Position numbers and translations under genes: made by a program. A stretch of 64,000 nt of DNA from Dryococelus australis. Taxonomy: Eukaryota > Arthropoda > Insecta > Phasmatodea > Phasmatidae. The notes beneath the pieces were generated by a model. The model saw only the letters and a program-made list of their open reading frames with translations. It was not told the origin of the DNA and did no database searches. Positions 1 through 10,405 of the stretch are shown one piece after another. Each line of letters opens with the position of its first letter. The stretch's first letter is position 1. The stretch is from contig CM056993.1 of NCBI GenBank assembly GCA_029891345.1, positions 229,367,265-229,431,264 on the forward strand, written 5' to 3'.

Positions 1-1
1 T

Positions 2-253
2 CCAGTTTTGGGACAGCATAAAGGCAGGTGTCCAGTCCTGGCATGTATAGCTATTGCTTATTTATGCATTCCTAGTAATAGTGTTGACTGTGAACAAAGT
101 TTTTCATCCTATAAAGACATTTTGTCAAACAACAGGCGTGGGCTTTTGCCAGAAAATATTAAGGTCCTCAACATGCTGCATTACAATACCAGTCTTTATC
201 AAGAAAAGTTTGTAAATATTCTTGTATTTGTAGAGCATGAGAAAGTTTTATAA
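2..253 (+). pseudogene. hAT transposase C-terminal dimerisation relic (partial at left edge)
   Basis: The frame is open from the window edge to a TAA at 251-253. It reads like the C-terminal dimerisation domain of hAT-superfamily transposases. The run IPSNSVDCEQSFS matches the usual hAT pattern (a small-residue stretch, then E-x-SFS), and NNRRGLLPENIKVLNML matches the following 'R..L.pen...l..l' helix. In intact enzymes this domain holds the transposase multimer together at the C-terminus, so the rest of the element should lie to the left. The DNA after the stop is AT-rich and shows no clear terminal inverted repeat. It sits in an ATR intron on the strand opposite to ATR. The visible part has no internal stop, so it could be the end of a fairly young copy. 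Confidence 0.75.
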
Positions 254-748
254 GTATAGTTATGTGTATTGCATTACAACATTTGTTATCACGAGTTTTT
301 ATTAGGTAAGAATGCCATATGTAGAGCATTAAATAATTGCATTTTATTATAAGACATTTGTTTTCTTTGTACATACATTTTTTATTACTATAGAACTTTT
401 GTTTAGTAAATTTCAGAATTTTACAAATCCTTTTGCTGAATTTTGTGTTGTCTATCACAGAAATTGTAATTCCCTATCATAGAATTTTGGTATTCAGTGT
501 GCACAAAACTCCTATCCGTAACCATGATGCACGTAAAAATGAAAATTAAATCATTTTAGTAAAAAATAAAATTAAGTGTTTGCTACATACTACATCAAAC
601 TATTTGCAGCTAAAAAGTTAAAACCTGCTTCAAAGGACATTTCCAACAACAAAATAATCAACTGTGTATAACATTAAAACAAAACACAGTACCATTATTT
701 ATGCAAGCCTTGGAAATTTTACAGTCTACACAAAAATTAACCATTTAC
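254..748. other. ATR intron segment, AT-rich
   Basis: AT-rich DNA between the hAT relic and the ATR splice donor at 748/747. I see no gene or recognisable repeat here. Confidence 0.6.
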
Positions 749-875
749 CTGTAGTGGTTTTCCTGCGTGGAAGATTCCCAGGGTCAATAGCACCAATCTC
801 ACCCAGACACATGGCGCAGTTCAGAGCAACCCTGATATCTGAATCACTGAAGCTTGAGATGAGGCTTTCCACTAC
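749..875 (-). CDS. ATR: ATR kinase, internal exon e (HEAT/UME region)
   Basis: Minus-strand exon of 127 nt between an acceptor (TTTGCAG, then exon from 875) and a donor (exon to 749, then GTAA). It starts in phase 0, so it follows the exon 10571-10406 directly, and it leaves one base over. It encodes VVESLISSFSDSDIRVA followed by LNCAMCLGEIGAIDPGNL. The CLGE-[IL]-GAIDPG motif is a hallmark of ATR/mei-41/Rad3-type PIKKs, just downstream of the UME region. ATR is the nuclear kinase that, with ATRIP, responds to RPA-coated single-stranded DNA and restrains the cell cycle by phosphorylating Chk1; this part is alpha-solenoid scaffold, not the catalytic domain. Length and composition are ordinary and there is no internal stop. 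Later exons lie beyond the left edge. Confidence 0.92.
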
Positions 876-1600
876 CTGCAAAGGAATGTTTTCTGATTAG
901 TAATGGTACTCCAACTCCACAAATACAACACAGTGCTTTCAAAATAGCTGGAAAAGAAAAAATCAGGGGACTTATTAAATATACAGATGCAGTGCACAGC
1001 TAAAAAAACTGTTTTCTTCTATGCACCCATTATCTTATATGGAAATTAATATGTATTTGATATTAGAACAGAGCGAAACACTTTCAAATTCTGTGTTGCA
1101 CCTCTGCACCTCCAAATAGCAATATTTAACCCAACCCCCAGTCACATAGTAAAGTGTATCAACATTCAAAAAAAAATTATTTTCCTACCATACTACCTTA
1201 TCCAATGCTTCATCACTGGCTGATTCAGCTGCAAAAGATTTCACAACAAAATATTATATTATAAACTGGTTTACTTGCTAGCAGTAAAACATTTTCAGTG
1301 CCTCTGACAAAATTCAAAATTTACAAAAATGAAAGAACTTTGAGAGTTAGTCACACAAACGATTGGTAAAGAAAAAAAATTGTATGTGAATACTTGACTA
1401 GGATAACATCTGGTTGCTCACAAACATAAAGTATGGAGTTTTATGTTGCATGGTTATGAGCAGGTAGGTTATGGGAAAGGATTGATGATAGTGGGCTCTG
1501 AATCACTTGCCTGAGTTGGGAGTGGTTTCAATAAAGGGCTAAGCCTAAAGTTACTGATTTATATAATCTAATTTACTTAAGCTTTAAGTAGGTTATCACT
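876..1600. other. ATR intron segment, AT-rich
   Basis: Upstream side of the ATR acceptor at 875. AT-rich with short A runs. No coding signal or recognisable repeat. Confidence 0.55.
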
Positions 1601-1639
1601 GTCCACATTCCCCCTCAAACAACTATTAGTTGTAAACAA

Positions 1640-1985
1640 GAGAACCCCACAGCTGACTTCATGCCAATACGCACACCCACTAAAACCGGATCCCTATAGA
1701 CGATGCCGAAAGCCAGAATCCATGGATTCTAAATAATCTTGTAAGAATTGTTCCCCATTTATGTGACAGCTGGCATCACGTCTATTTTTGACAACCTTTA
1801 CAGTGAGCATAACCAAACTCCCAGGACAGGAGACGTATTTGGTTAAACTCACTCTAGGATTTGAATCCCCTCCCCTGTAAAGGTAGCTCAGCCTAACGGG
1901 CACAAATTCCAACCTTCCAATATGGGATGATCTACGACGACCCAGCCAGACAAACCTAGTTCTCATACTGCTCCTTCCCAAGGGG
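1640..1985 (+). pseudogene. Unassigned coding-like relic, module shared with 8.6 kb
   Basis: GC content rises relative to the flanks. The plus-strand frame from about 1757 to 1880 reads ...SRLFLTTFTVSITKLPG, then a spacer, then LVKLTLGFESP. The stretch at 8605-8730 gives the same layout (SRILVTLTVRRIELPG, spacer, ICLTLGFDSP), with one stop codon in the spacer. Conservation at the protein level with scattered silent-type changes indicates that both derive from one coding repeat. I do not recognise the family; a retroelement gag or protease-adjacent region is possible. The module is broken by stops downstream. It lies just before a homopolymer C tract and the Copia relic, but nothing shows it belongs to that element. 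Confidence 0.45.
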
Positions 1986-2029
1986 AACCTTGAATCACTA
2001 TATTCCAGTATTCCAGGAGGGAATTCACT

Positions 2030-2048
2030 CCCCCCCCCCCCCCCCCCC
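2030..2048. repeat. Homopolymer C tract (19 bp)
   Basis: Uninterrupted run of 19 C. A second C tract of 18 bp is at 10220-10237 and a G tract of 13 bp at 21413-21425. Lengths may be affected by sequencing or assembly. Confidence 0.9.
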
Positions 2049-2086
2049 TTAAACCATTCCTTGGAATTAATTTAATTAATTCCAGA

Positions 2087-2893
2087 GGGAAGGATATAAT
2101 GGGTGAGAATTTGAGCATTCCAGCTGCTAAAAGTGGTGTTCATCTACAAGCACACAAGAGTGGGACTCTAAAACTTACATCTCAAGTAGGTAAGGCTATC
2201 ACTATAAACGATGTTCTGCCTCATGATAATTTGGAAATTAATCTTTTGTCAGCTAAGAAAATTGAGTCACTCATTTAAAGTACTATTTGATAATGAAGAT
2301 GTGAAGATTTTGAATAAAAATTCTGAAGTTGTGGTGACCGGAAATATGATTGGTAATCTCTATATGAATCAATTCCAAATTGATACTAGCACTGCCTTAT
2401 TGATGAGTACAGAGGATCTTATACACAGAAGAATGTGTCATTCATCTCGTTTCTCTCCAAATAATTTTTGTGACATCTGCACGCAGGGAAAACAAACTAG
2501 AAAAAGTTTTGAAAGCTTCCCGATCATTTTTCCCATTTTTCTGTGGCTTATTTACTCTCTTAATTTGAGGTCCTTGAAAACATGGAACTAGAATATCACA
2601 TATTCATTGTAACAATGGAGGAGATTATAGCTCAAGAATATTTATTGACTTTTGTAAGTAAACGGTATCCAAATAGTGTACACTATTCCAAGAAATCCAG
2701 AGTTAAATAGCTTGGGTGAACATTTCAATAGGACCTTATTGGACTCAGTCAGATGCCTGTTGCTAGATTATAAAGTTGAAAAGAAATTCTGGGGAGAAGC
2801 AGTTTGTGCTACAACATATGTATTGAACAGAACACCAACTAGAACTCTGAAAGAAGGATGTCCTGCTGATTTATGGTGCATATGGTTACTGTA
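2087..2893 (+). pseudogene. Copia retrotransposon relic: pre-integrase and integrase part
   Basis: Three plus-strand frames, joined by frameshifts and stops, follow a Copia polyprotein in order. First, 2087-2277 contains IPAAKSGVHLQAHKSGTLKL and INDVLPHDNLEINLLSAKK, like the region between Copia protease and integrase. Next, 2260-2590 has the pre-integrase zinc motif, with HRRMCHSS and CDICTQGKQTRKSF (H...C-x2-C). Then 2690-2890 is integrase core C-terminal sequence, NRTLLDSVRCLLLDYKV, then FWGEAVCATTYVLNRTP. The first catalytic Asp region and much of the core are missing. Coding stops abruptly near 2893, and matching Copia sequence resumes only at about 4696. The copy is dead. It lies antisense to ATR within the 9.5-kb intron. 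Confidence 0.85.
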
Positions 2894-4695
2894 ATTCAAG
2901 GAACATTACAGCACAACTCTCAAAGGAGAACCTGAAGAAGAATTCCTCCAATCAGTGCGGGCAACTAGTACTCGCACCTGGAGCTGTGGGTCATAGACTG
3001 CCTCCCTATAACTGTTGGGTATAGTCTACAAAGGTAGGACCTCCAGTCCCAAGCAAATAACCCTGCCAGCACCTTAGCTAGGCGCTCTGGTCAGCGATAC
3101 AACTTGAGGTGGCTGTTCCGCCTCGGTGGGATGTGTACCTAGTGGTTGTGGCTCTACCATTCTAAATGCCGGGGTATATAGAATGGGTGGCCATCAAAAG
3201 ATGAGGTTGTGTGTGTAGGCGGGTACACTCCTGAAGGGGGTCTGTCGTCCTACTCTATGTACGTAAATAATAATAAGCCTGGTCCCTTGCTTGCCCCTTC
3301 TGAAGTCAATACTTAGTAATAGGCTGATTTTCTTCCTAGGAGAAAGTACTCTTGGATACGGTAATTAACTAGTATTTAATTAGTAGTGACCTGCAGAATT
3401 CGTTATATTATTTGTCATCACACTAAACTTCACAGATCTGTATGTATTAGAGCAGGTGTCGTTTCTTAATTGGCTTCTGCATAGATGTGAAGTCATGCCC
3501 TTTCTGACAGAACTGCATGTGGTTGGGGCACACATTTGTTAAGTGTTCATTTACTGGGGCAGAGTTACACAGGGCATATCAAATAAAGCCTGGACCAATG
3601 ACAAACATTATGCAGATGTACACGTGTTTTACGTTTACCGTGTACCCAAATAATAACGTGCATTTTGCACGTCTCTATTAATGAGACAATAAATACTGGA
3701 TGATTTGTACGTAAACCAAGTAGAGTGTATACTAAAGTAAAGCTACGCAATATTAACGGGTGGATGTGACCCGCTCCTAAGGCTACTTAAGATGCAAGGG
3801 GATACGAGAAACTATAACTTACACAACTATACATATCGGGTTGTCTAGAAGAGAGACTAGCTTACAGGGGCCACTACCAGCAAGTAGTGGCGGTTGTCAA
3901 CCAGGAGGATCGGCAACGGAATTGTTAGTTAAATGGTCAATGTCTTCTGCAGATGAAAACTTCTGGTGGTAGGCGAATACCAGAAGGTGTTAAAGCCTCT
4001 GGAAGGTGGTGGCTGTAGCCATTGGTGGTTGTTGAAGGACTAGAAGCTCTTGGAGAGGACCATGACGGCCTAAGTCAGTAGAGAGCCCCAGCACACAAAG
4101 AAATAAGGCGAGCTACTGGAGACGATAACTCTCGACCTCAGCCGCAAACTGCCTTATATTTGGTTCATGGATAGGTACGTGCTGGGTCGGGGTTGGTGGC
4201 GTGACGTGCCCCTGTGAGATCTGCCTGGAGCGAACGGGGTGAGAGAACTACCCTAGTGTGCTCGGTATATGGCTTCAGGCGCTCGGCGGCATTCTGCCAT
4301 CTTGGGCGGTGTGATGATACTCTATCTGCCGCATGTTTCCGGGAGGCTGACGTGTCATGCGGCCGCTTTGAATACTCTTAGTTTTACATGCAGGAACCAT
4401 CCACTTGGGTTGAAACAATTTCCTGTGCACTCGTGAAACGACATGCTTGGTTTGACCCTTCCTTGGGTTTTAATACTCCTTAGTAAAGAAAGAAAGGCAG
4501 GTCAGAAACAGTACGGAAACCAAGTAGCATCACTGTACCTTCCAGGGATCACAACCTGTTAAACATCTTGGAGTCGTTTACTTAGGTTGTTGAAGCACAT
4601 TAGGATGAGTTGTAGTCATGTTTGGTATATTGGTATAAGCGGCACGCATCAAGATGGTGTTGCGAAAGTGGACAATAACAAAAACCTTTTTCACA
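2894..4695. mobile_element. Unassigned DNA separating two halves of the Copia relic
   Basis: About 1.8 kb with no Copia similarity that replaces the expected integrase C-terminus and the first part of RT. It is GC-richer than the surroundings, and its translated frames are full of stops. A short (TAA)n-like run (aataataataa) is at about 3267-3280, as seen at the 3' ends of some LINEs; the GC-rich blocks at 2900-3260 and 3770-4400 look like untranslated leader or tail sequence of non-LTR elements. A separate mariner-like scrap lies inside (3565-3760). Reading: nested insertion(s) plus deletion. The families are not identified and no target-site duplication was found. Confidence 0.45.
3565..3760 (-). 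pseudogene. Possible mariner (rosa-type) transposase N-terminal scrap
   Basis: The minus-strand frame contains HPVFIVSLIETCKM, which resembles the start of the N-terminal helix-turn-helix of rosa-type mariner-like transposases. The rest of the frame does not extend this, and terminal repeats were not found. A DD41D element (6115-6761) lies 2.4 kb away but has different ends. Weak assignment from one short motif. Confidence 0.25.
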
Positions 4696-5660
4696 AACTG
4701 TTAAAATCTTTGAATGGTCTTCAAGAATAATCTCAGTGTTGGTATAGTAGTTTAAAAGAAGTCCGTATTAGTCTGTTCTTTGAAAGAAGTTTAGTTGATC
4801 CGTGCATTTTTATGAAACGTAATTTAATCATCACTGTGTATGCAGATTATTTATTAATTTTTTCTGAAGACAATTTGATATGTCTTAAGGGGGAATTAAA
4901 GAAACAATTTGAAATTAAAGACATTTATTGCAACATGGGTTTATTTAATTTTTTGGGTCTTGAGATTATTTTTGAAAACCACTTGATCCAGATATGTCAA
5001 AATAAGTTGACTGAAAAAATTCTGAAGAAGTTCAATATGTGTAATAATAAACTTTCAAATATCTCCATGGAACCCAAATTGAATTTAAGTCCATCTAGCG
5101 AGTGTAAAGAGGAACTACCTTACAAAGAGTTACTAGGATCTCTCATGTATTAAATGTTGGGTAGTAGTCCCGACTTGAGTATTACCATTACATATTTTGG
5201 TCAACTTCAAAAAAACTATGATGAAATTAATTTTAAATAGTTGAAGAATGTTTTAAGATACATCAACAAAACAAAAGATTACTGTCTATGTTATTCTAAG
5301 TTGGATGGTGGAGATGTGATAGAATCTTATGTTAATGCAGATTTTGCTAATGACACTGTTGACCGAAAGTGTGTTTCAGGATATTTTGTCCAAGTTTTTG
5401 GTAACAATGTCTCTTGGAAAAGCAAGAAACAAAGTTGTGGAACCTTTCTAGCACTGAGGCTGAATATCTGGCTCTTCCTAATGTGGCCACTGTGTTTGTA
5501 TATAAGAAACATTCTAACAGAGATTCTTGCTCTACCTGAGATTGGTATTTTAATATTTGAGGACAATCAGTCCTGCATTAAAATATAGAGTACTTCTGAA
5601 ACAAAAAAGTCAGAGCATATTTCTGTCAAATTTTATTTTGTAAAAGACTTGGCACTTGAA
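4696..5660 (+). pseudogene. Copia retrotransposon relic: reverse transcriptase and RNase H
   Basis: Continuation of the Copia polyprotein. At 4700-4810 the translated sequence gives LNGLQE, a stop, then SLVDPCIF, matching the 'LYGLKQ...DPC.Y' block. 4812-5153 carries the RT active-site strand as VYADYLLIFSED, so the second Asp of the usual Y-V-D-D is Tyr. It also has PYKELLGSLMY, the standard Copia block before the TRPD motif. 5241-5588 is Copia RNase H: NADFANDTVDRKCVSGY and VSWKSKKQ. A frameshift near 5440 moves LSSTEAEYLAL to another frame. With the substituted catalytic residue, stops and frameshifts it cannot be functional. It pairs with the relic at 2087-2893 and is on the same strand. 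Confidence 0.88.
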
Positions 5661-5912
5661 AGGAAGATTTTGAGGTTGAGGGCCTAGGTATATCAAAATT
5701 GGGGAAAAGTGCTGTATGTAACTATTTTGATTGAAGATGTGGTAGTACTGAATTGTTAACATAGATGACTGCATGAGCGCTGTACGTGATGCCATGTGTA
5801 AGTTTTATAAACGACAGTGTGCTATGTTGGATGTGTGTTCCGCTCTTTTCTAAATAAAAGTAACTTTTAGGAATGAGTTTGCATGTTATTTTCACCACAG
5901 TATCCAAGCAAC
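5661..5912 (+). other. Possible 3' end or LTR remnant of the Copia relic
   Basis: Follows the RNase H relic. A purine-rich patch (gaggttgagggcc, about 5670) could be a polypurine tract, and AATAAA-like sequence occurs near 5852. No matching 5' LTR was found, so LTR boundaries cannot be set. Confidence 0.3.
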
Positions 5913-5915
5913 AGA

Positions 5916-5995
5916 AATAACCTTAACAAAATTTTAAAAAGTTATGGAAATATTCAATAACCTTATCAAAATTTAAAAAATCATGGAAATATTTC
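5916..5995. repeat. Two-copy 40-bp tandem repeat
   Basis: Units 5916-5955 and 5956-5995 have the same length and few mismatches; both begin aataacctta and end ggaaatatt followed by one or two bases. No coding content. Confidence 0.85.
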
Positions 5996-6114
5996 AGCTA
6001 AAAACAGGCATCTAGTAATATATTAATATTTAGGTTCATTATTGTTTCATTAAATACAGTGATTTAAGAAATGGTTATGCAACTCCTAATCTGTTACGCA
6101 AAACTGGTAGAATG

Positions 6115-6761
6115 CAGAATGTCCCAGAGTTTACCTACAATTTTGACTCACCTAGTACTCATGTGTCCCTAGGGTGGGAATGGCGTGATACGGCCAGATC
6201 TGTCTGGCGAGTGATGTCATTGTCATTAAGCATGGAGCGGTGGTCACCTGCACACCGCATATTATGCGACCTCAACATAGACCTTGCAAACGTTTATTTC
6301 ACCAAGATGGAGCCACTGCACACACCGCTTGCCTGTCAATGGACACTTTACGAACAATGCTTCAGCATAGAATAATTTCAGGCTTTGGAGACATTCCACG
6401 GTCTGCCCACTCGCCTGATCTGTCGGGTTGCGATTATGTCCTGTGGGGATTCTTCTAAAAATGTTTTTCAAACCCACCCGGCAGATCTGAACACACTCAA
6501 AGGATTTCCGTGGAAATTAACGCCATACCGGCAGCAGCATTGTTGCGGGTTACAGAAAACGTGCTGCATTGGGTGCGCAAATGTGTGAACTTGGAAGGAC
6601 GTAATCTTACTGCGGTAATATTCAAGAATTGATTGTGTTGTATGTTTTTTCACAAATGGCAGAAATGTATCATTCAGTTTATTTTTATCACAGATAAATA
6701 TTGTCTCTATTTTAACATACTGCACGTGTTTACAATGGTAGGTGAATGCTGGGACACTCTG
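6115..6761 (+). mobile_element. Internally deleted DD41D mariner-like element with TIRs
   Basis: Terminal inverted repeats at 6115-6138 and 6738-6761 match at 20 of 24 positions (ends CAGA-[AG]-TGTCCCAG and TTYACCTAC inward). Between them, 6240-6600 encodes the C-terminal half of a Tc1/mariner-superfamily transposase: FHQDGATAHTACLSM holds the second catalytic Asp and HSPDLSGCDYVLWG the third. I count 41 residues between them, the spacing known for rosa-type (DD41D) elements. The first Asp and the whole N-terminal DNA-binding part are missing, since coding begins only about 100 bp after the TIR. At 647 bp it is about half the usual autonomous length. One frame change occurs near the stop at 6456-6458, after which the C-terminal tail continues in another frame. 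Non-autonomous, inserted in an ATR intron. Confidence 0.8.
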
Positions 6762-7303
6762 TACTATACAAAAACTAATTTGCATAGTAAATTGTTATAC
6801 AAATTGACGCATGCCAATATGCTGCGCTGTGAGAATGATGCACACTCTACGGGTGACTTCACCCCATCTACGAGCCACATGCACTCAGGGGTGAAATATA
6901 TAAGCAGCAAACCAAATTAAATATATAGAAATAAGAAAGCCCATGAGCCTGGGTAGCTGATTACATCATTGCAAATTACGTGCGTAATTACAATCTCCAT
7001 TGCCCGTCCAGATTTATGCATGGAAAAGGCATCCCCGCAATTTAAATAAATATTATCAGATTTCTACAACTATCAGATTACCCTTGGAAGAAGTTCCTCT
7101 GACCTCAAGAGATGGCAGCACCCCCATGGCCTTGTGGAGTCATGCCTGGGCCGCCTCAGGAACAGGAATTTTAATTTGTCGTTGCCTCCACGTGGGGCGA
7201 TAAGAAATGAGCTGCGCTCCAGCACCCCCGATAACCCGCCTCCGTGTTGGAAGGCTACGCTATCCCCCTGCACCACGGAGATCTCCAGAGATCCCCACCC
7301 CCA
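6762..7303. other. Unassigned spacer with TATA-like site
   Basis: GC-moderate DNA. TATATAA at 6897-6903 follows a GC-rich stretch, as in an LTR promoter, but no LTR pair or primer binding site was found. Several overlapping short frames have no recognisable protein. Confidence 0.3.
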
Positions 7304-7413
7304 GTCGGCGAAGACTTGAGTCTGCCCAAGACTTCCCGCTACCTTGAGTCTGATAAAGACTCTATGCAACCTCAGACTGACAAAGACTTTGCTGTCAGTC
7401 TGACCAAGGACTG
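7304..7413. repeat. Imperfect tandem array of a TCTGA..AAGACT unit
   Basis: Five diverged units, each centred on a [GC]AGTCTGA-NN-AAGACT-like core, start near 7304, 7318, 7346, 7373 and 7396. Looser versions continue to about 7490. The internal symmetry (GTCT...AGAC) also makes each unit a small inverted repeat. Function unknown. Confidence 0.6.
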
Positions 7414-8226
7414 TCTAATCCTACCTTAACCTATCCTTCCTCGAAACTGGCCGAAGACTCCGTGTAAAGGCTCCAACGAAGTCTGCAAGTGACTCTTTCT
7501 CCTCTCCATGACCTCCACTAAAGATCAACCAACTTCAGCCATGTGTGAGATAGCTACGCTTCATCAGGTAACCTTCGCCTTAAACCTCGGTATACTCTTA
7601 CCCCAGTCTAATTCCTGTGTCTCCATGGTAATGAGCCAGCCCGTTATTGAGTACCTGTCCTGAGCAACTTCAAAAATAATTAACACACGGTAAGTTGTGT
7701 GGTTATAGCTTCGCAAGATTTTTTTATAGCCACTGTAAAATTGCATCTCTGTAATTTCTTGTTCCGAGGATTTTATTCCTCCCTTTCCAGGCTCGCCTTC
7801 ACCTGAATTATTACTTATATAATTCTCGTATTAATTAAAGTGTTTAGATCAGGCAGATTTAATCAATTACAAATCGTAATTTTTCTTGGAACAGCTGAGA
7901 CTCTCCAGGGCGAAATCCCCACAATAAACACCAAATCAGATTGAATTACTTGTGTTCCATTCTTCATAGTTAGTCATCCCATAGCTCCTCTATTTTTGTA
8001 TTGTACAAAACTGTGCAAACCCAGTGGACAGGTGTTCAGTAGAAAGGGAGGTCTACAAAGCAGACCGTGACGCAAGGAACGTAGCGCTTTAGCTCAAGCC
8101 ACAGTAAATTCTACATCCTAGGACAAACCTCGCCCAGCGTATCCTGATCATGTTCCACAACCGATTTCCCCTTTTGTATCACATGAAATCACCACCTAAC
8201 TTAATCACCTTCTTGGTTCCCATTAG
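7414..8226. other. Intron segment, no gene seen
   Basis: GC-moderate to 7900, then mixed. Many short frames with stops. May belong to the same unassigned retroelement as 8227-8964, but nothing shows this. Confidence 0.35.
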
Positions 8227-8577
8227 CCAGGGTACCTAACAACCGAGTACAAAGACCAGATCAAATTACTGACCTCAGAGGATTGTACTACTCTCTGTGA
8301 CACCCCAACTAGGCAACATGCTAAGACAACTAGCAATGTCAAACTCCAGTCTGGGAGACTAATTCAAGTGTCACATCCGGAAGACACCGTACTTCCAAAA
8401 TTCTGTTCCATAAAGCTAGCCTCTGGGAAAGTTGTACAGGTTCGACTCCCAGCCAAACCAGACAACCGACCCCACATAGCACCACCGCCTCTCGATTTTC
8501 TTCCTACGTATCAACCCACGCATCCCATTAAAATCTCCTCCGCCAGAACACACACCCCCACCTCTACGACCAACTAA
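8227..8577 (+). pseudogene. Unassigned coding-like frame (117 codons)
   Basis: An open plus-strand frame runs from after a stop at 8224-8226 to TAA at 8575-8577. It reads like real protein rather than noise: LQSGRLIQVSHPEDTVLPKF and KLASGKVVQVRLPAKPDN, then a proline-rich tail (HIAPPPLDFLPTYQP). No ATG starts it, so it is a fragment of a longer frame. I do not recognise the family. It lies directly upstream of the LPG/LTLGF module at 8605 and of another coding-like frame ending at 8964, so the three may be parts of one decayed polyprotein. An LTR retroelement gag or a DNA-virus-like element are both possible. Confidence 0.4.
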
Positions 8578-8604
8578 TCACCATCTCATTCCATTTAACC
8601 GGGA

Positions 8605-8964
8605 TTGCTGATATCCCGCATATTGGTGACCCTTACAGTGAGGAGAATAGAGCTCCCTGGATGAGCAGCCACTTCTATCTGCCTAACTCTAGGGTTTGAC
8701 TCCCCACAAGCCTGTAGTAAACCTCCCCACAAACAGCATAAAATTGTCTACCGGCCCATCCACACACACGGACAAGGTAGACCCGTATTAACCGCCCAGG
8801 TAGGCCCAATTAGGTTTGGAAAAGGAGTCAATGTAATTACCCTGCCATCTAAGATAGGCACCCTCAGTAGCACACGCATCAAAATGTTCAAAATGAAAAT
8901 GGACGCTGATGTGCACTGTATTATCAGGCCTGCAGAAAACACAAAGAAGCAAAATCTTAATTAG
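8605..8964 (+). pseudogene. Unassigned coding-like frame carrying the LPG/LTLGF module
   Basis: Translation gives SRILVTLTVRRIELPG, a TGA at 8668-8670, then ICLTLGFDSP and an open run to TAG at 8962-8964. The latter half includes GPIRFGKGVNVITLPSKIG and RIKMFKMKMDADVHCIIRP. The first part is homologous at protein level to 1757-1880. The second part has no counterpart there because that copy diverges. Composition (basic, alternating hydrophobic) suggests a beta-rich structural or nucleic-acid-binding protein, which is inference only. One internal stop makes it a relic. Confidence 0.4.
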
Positions 8965-10219
8965 GCAGACAACACAGGTGATTCTGCAAGTACAGTCAGG
9001 TGCTGGTTATAAGTAATAAACCAAGTATGTATTTGTTTATGTTAAAAATAAGAGCTTGCCTCATCTGCACATAGCAACAGATGTGGTAGAACAAGAAGCC
9101 TGCTGTGCTGTGCTGTGCACTAGTAGACTCAGTGATGACAGTTAATTTTATTCCCACAAACCAGCTAATAGCTAGTTGGAATATATGCAGACTATGGGTG
9201 TGCCTGGAAAAGCTGGCAATTGCTTTACAAATTATTATGCACCTAATCTTACCAGTGCAACTACTTTGCAAAGGAGAGGTGGAGACAAGATTCCTGGTGG
9301 CCAGAGGCCACATGCAGGGCATCATCCTGAGACAGGTCTGACTGGAGGAGAAAGAATGGATGATGGAATTCCAGTAGTACATAGAATTCCCACAGATTTA
9401 GTGTCCACAAAAGTAAACCCAAACATAGCAGATCTACTTTGTATATGTCATAATATACCCACAAACATAGTAATAGAAATTATGTTTCTTCCTAGCACAA
9501 GACTCTGCACCACACCTGTCTGTACCATGTAAAACAAAGATGGCCACCATCCAAAAAAAAAACAAGTCAATAACAGTCAAATGAAAATGATAAAACAGCA
9601 ACTTCTGGTTTAGCCTGCCTAATCACTCTATACCACATGGATTGTATTAGTTCGAAAAAGAGCTAAGGAAATAAAATTCAACTGTATATTTCCACAAATT
9701 TTACACCACAGTGTAATTTATGCGCAATCTGTTAATCACCAAACCACGAAATAAAAAAATTCTGTGTTTAGCAATAGCTTTTATGGGCAATGGGTGACAA
9801 GATGTGGAATGGCAGCTGGTACGGAACACAGCCAGCCAGCAGGTAACAACCCCGCTTTGGTCAGGAGTAAACAATCTATTTTTAGAGATGCCTTAAGGGA
9901 GAAAGGTAGGGCCTACCCCTCCCTCCCTCCATCACTACAGCATCTGTCTGCCAGCCATACTTCATCACCCTCCTTTTCATAGCCTGCACTAGTCTGCCGA
10001 CCACGCCACGTCACCCCTCCACCTTAATCCCAGCTGTGCTAGTCTACCAGCCTCCCCATACCTCCCCAACATCTATGTAGATGCGCCAATGTGCCGACCA
10101 TGTCAGCTACACTATCGCCAGATCAAGGCTGGTCGAGGTTTGATTACAAGCTTTATTCCTACAAAATATAAATAATGATTTATTTTTCATGTTATTTCAG
10201 GATGATTTATTCTACATGT
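8965..10219. other. ATR intron segment, unassigned
   Basis: A plus-strand frame of about 118 codons ending at 9532 has no recognisable motif. 9900-10140 is CT-rich with repeated 'gccgaccacgcc/ccagcc' words. No gene called. Confidence 0.4.
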
Positions 10220-10237
10220 CCCCCCCCCCCCCCCCCC
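10220..10237. repeat. Homopolymer C tract (18 bp)
   Basis: Uninterrupted C run, about 170 bp downstream (in the ATR sense) of the ATR exon end at 10406. On the transcript it is a G run. Confidence 0.9.
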
Positions 10238-10405
10238 AATACTTCCCACTCAATTTCATTAGCAGATTCCCTAACAATGAACATAGGAACCATCCTGATA
10301 GACATTGGGGAATCCATTTTCTCCTTGTTTGACATGCACAATGGTTGCAAACAAATAACAATACATCCAACCACATTACACTGAAATAACATGAGCAACG
10401 TGTAC

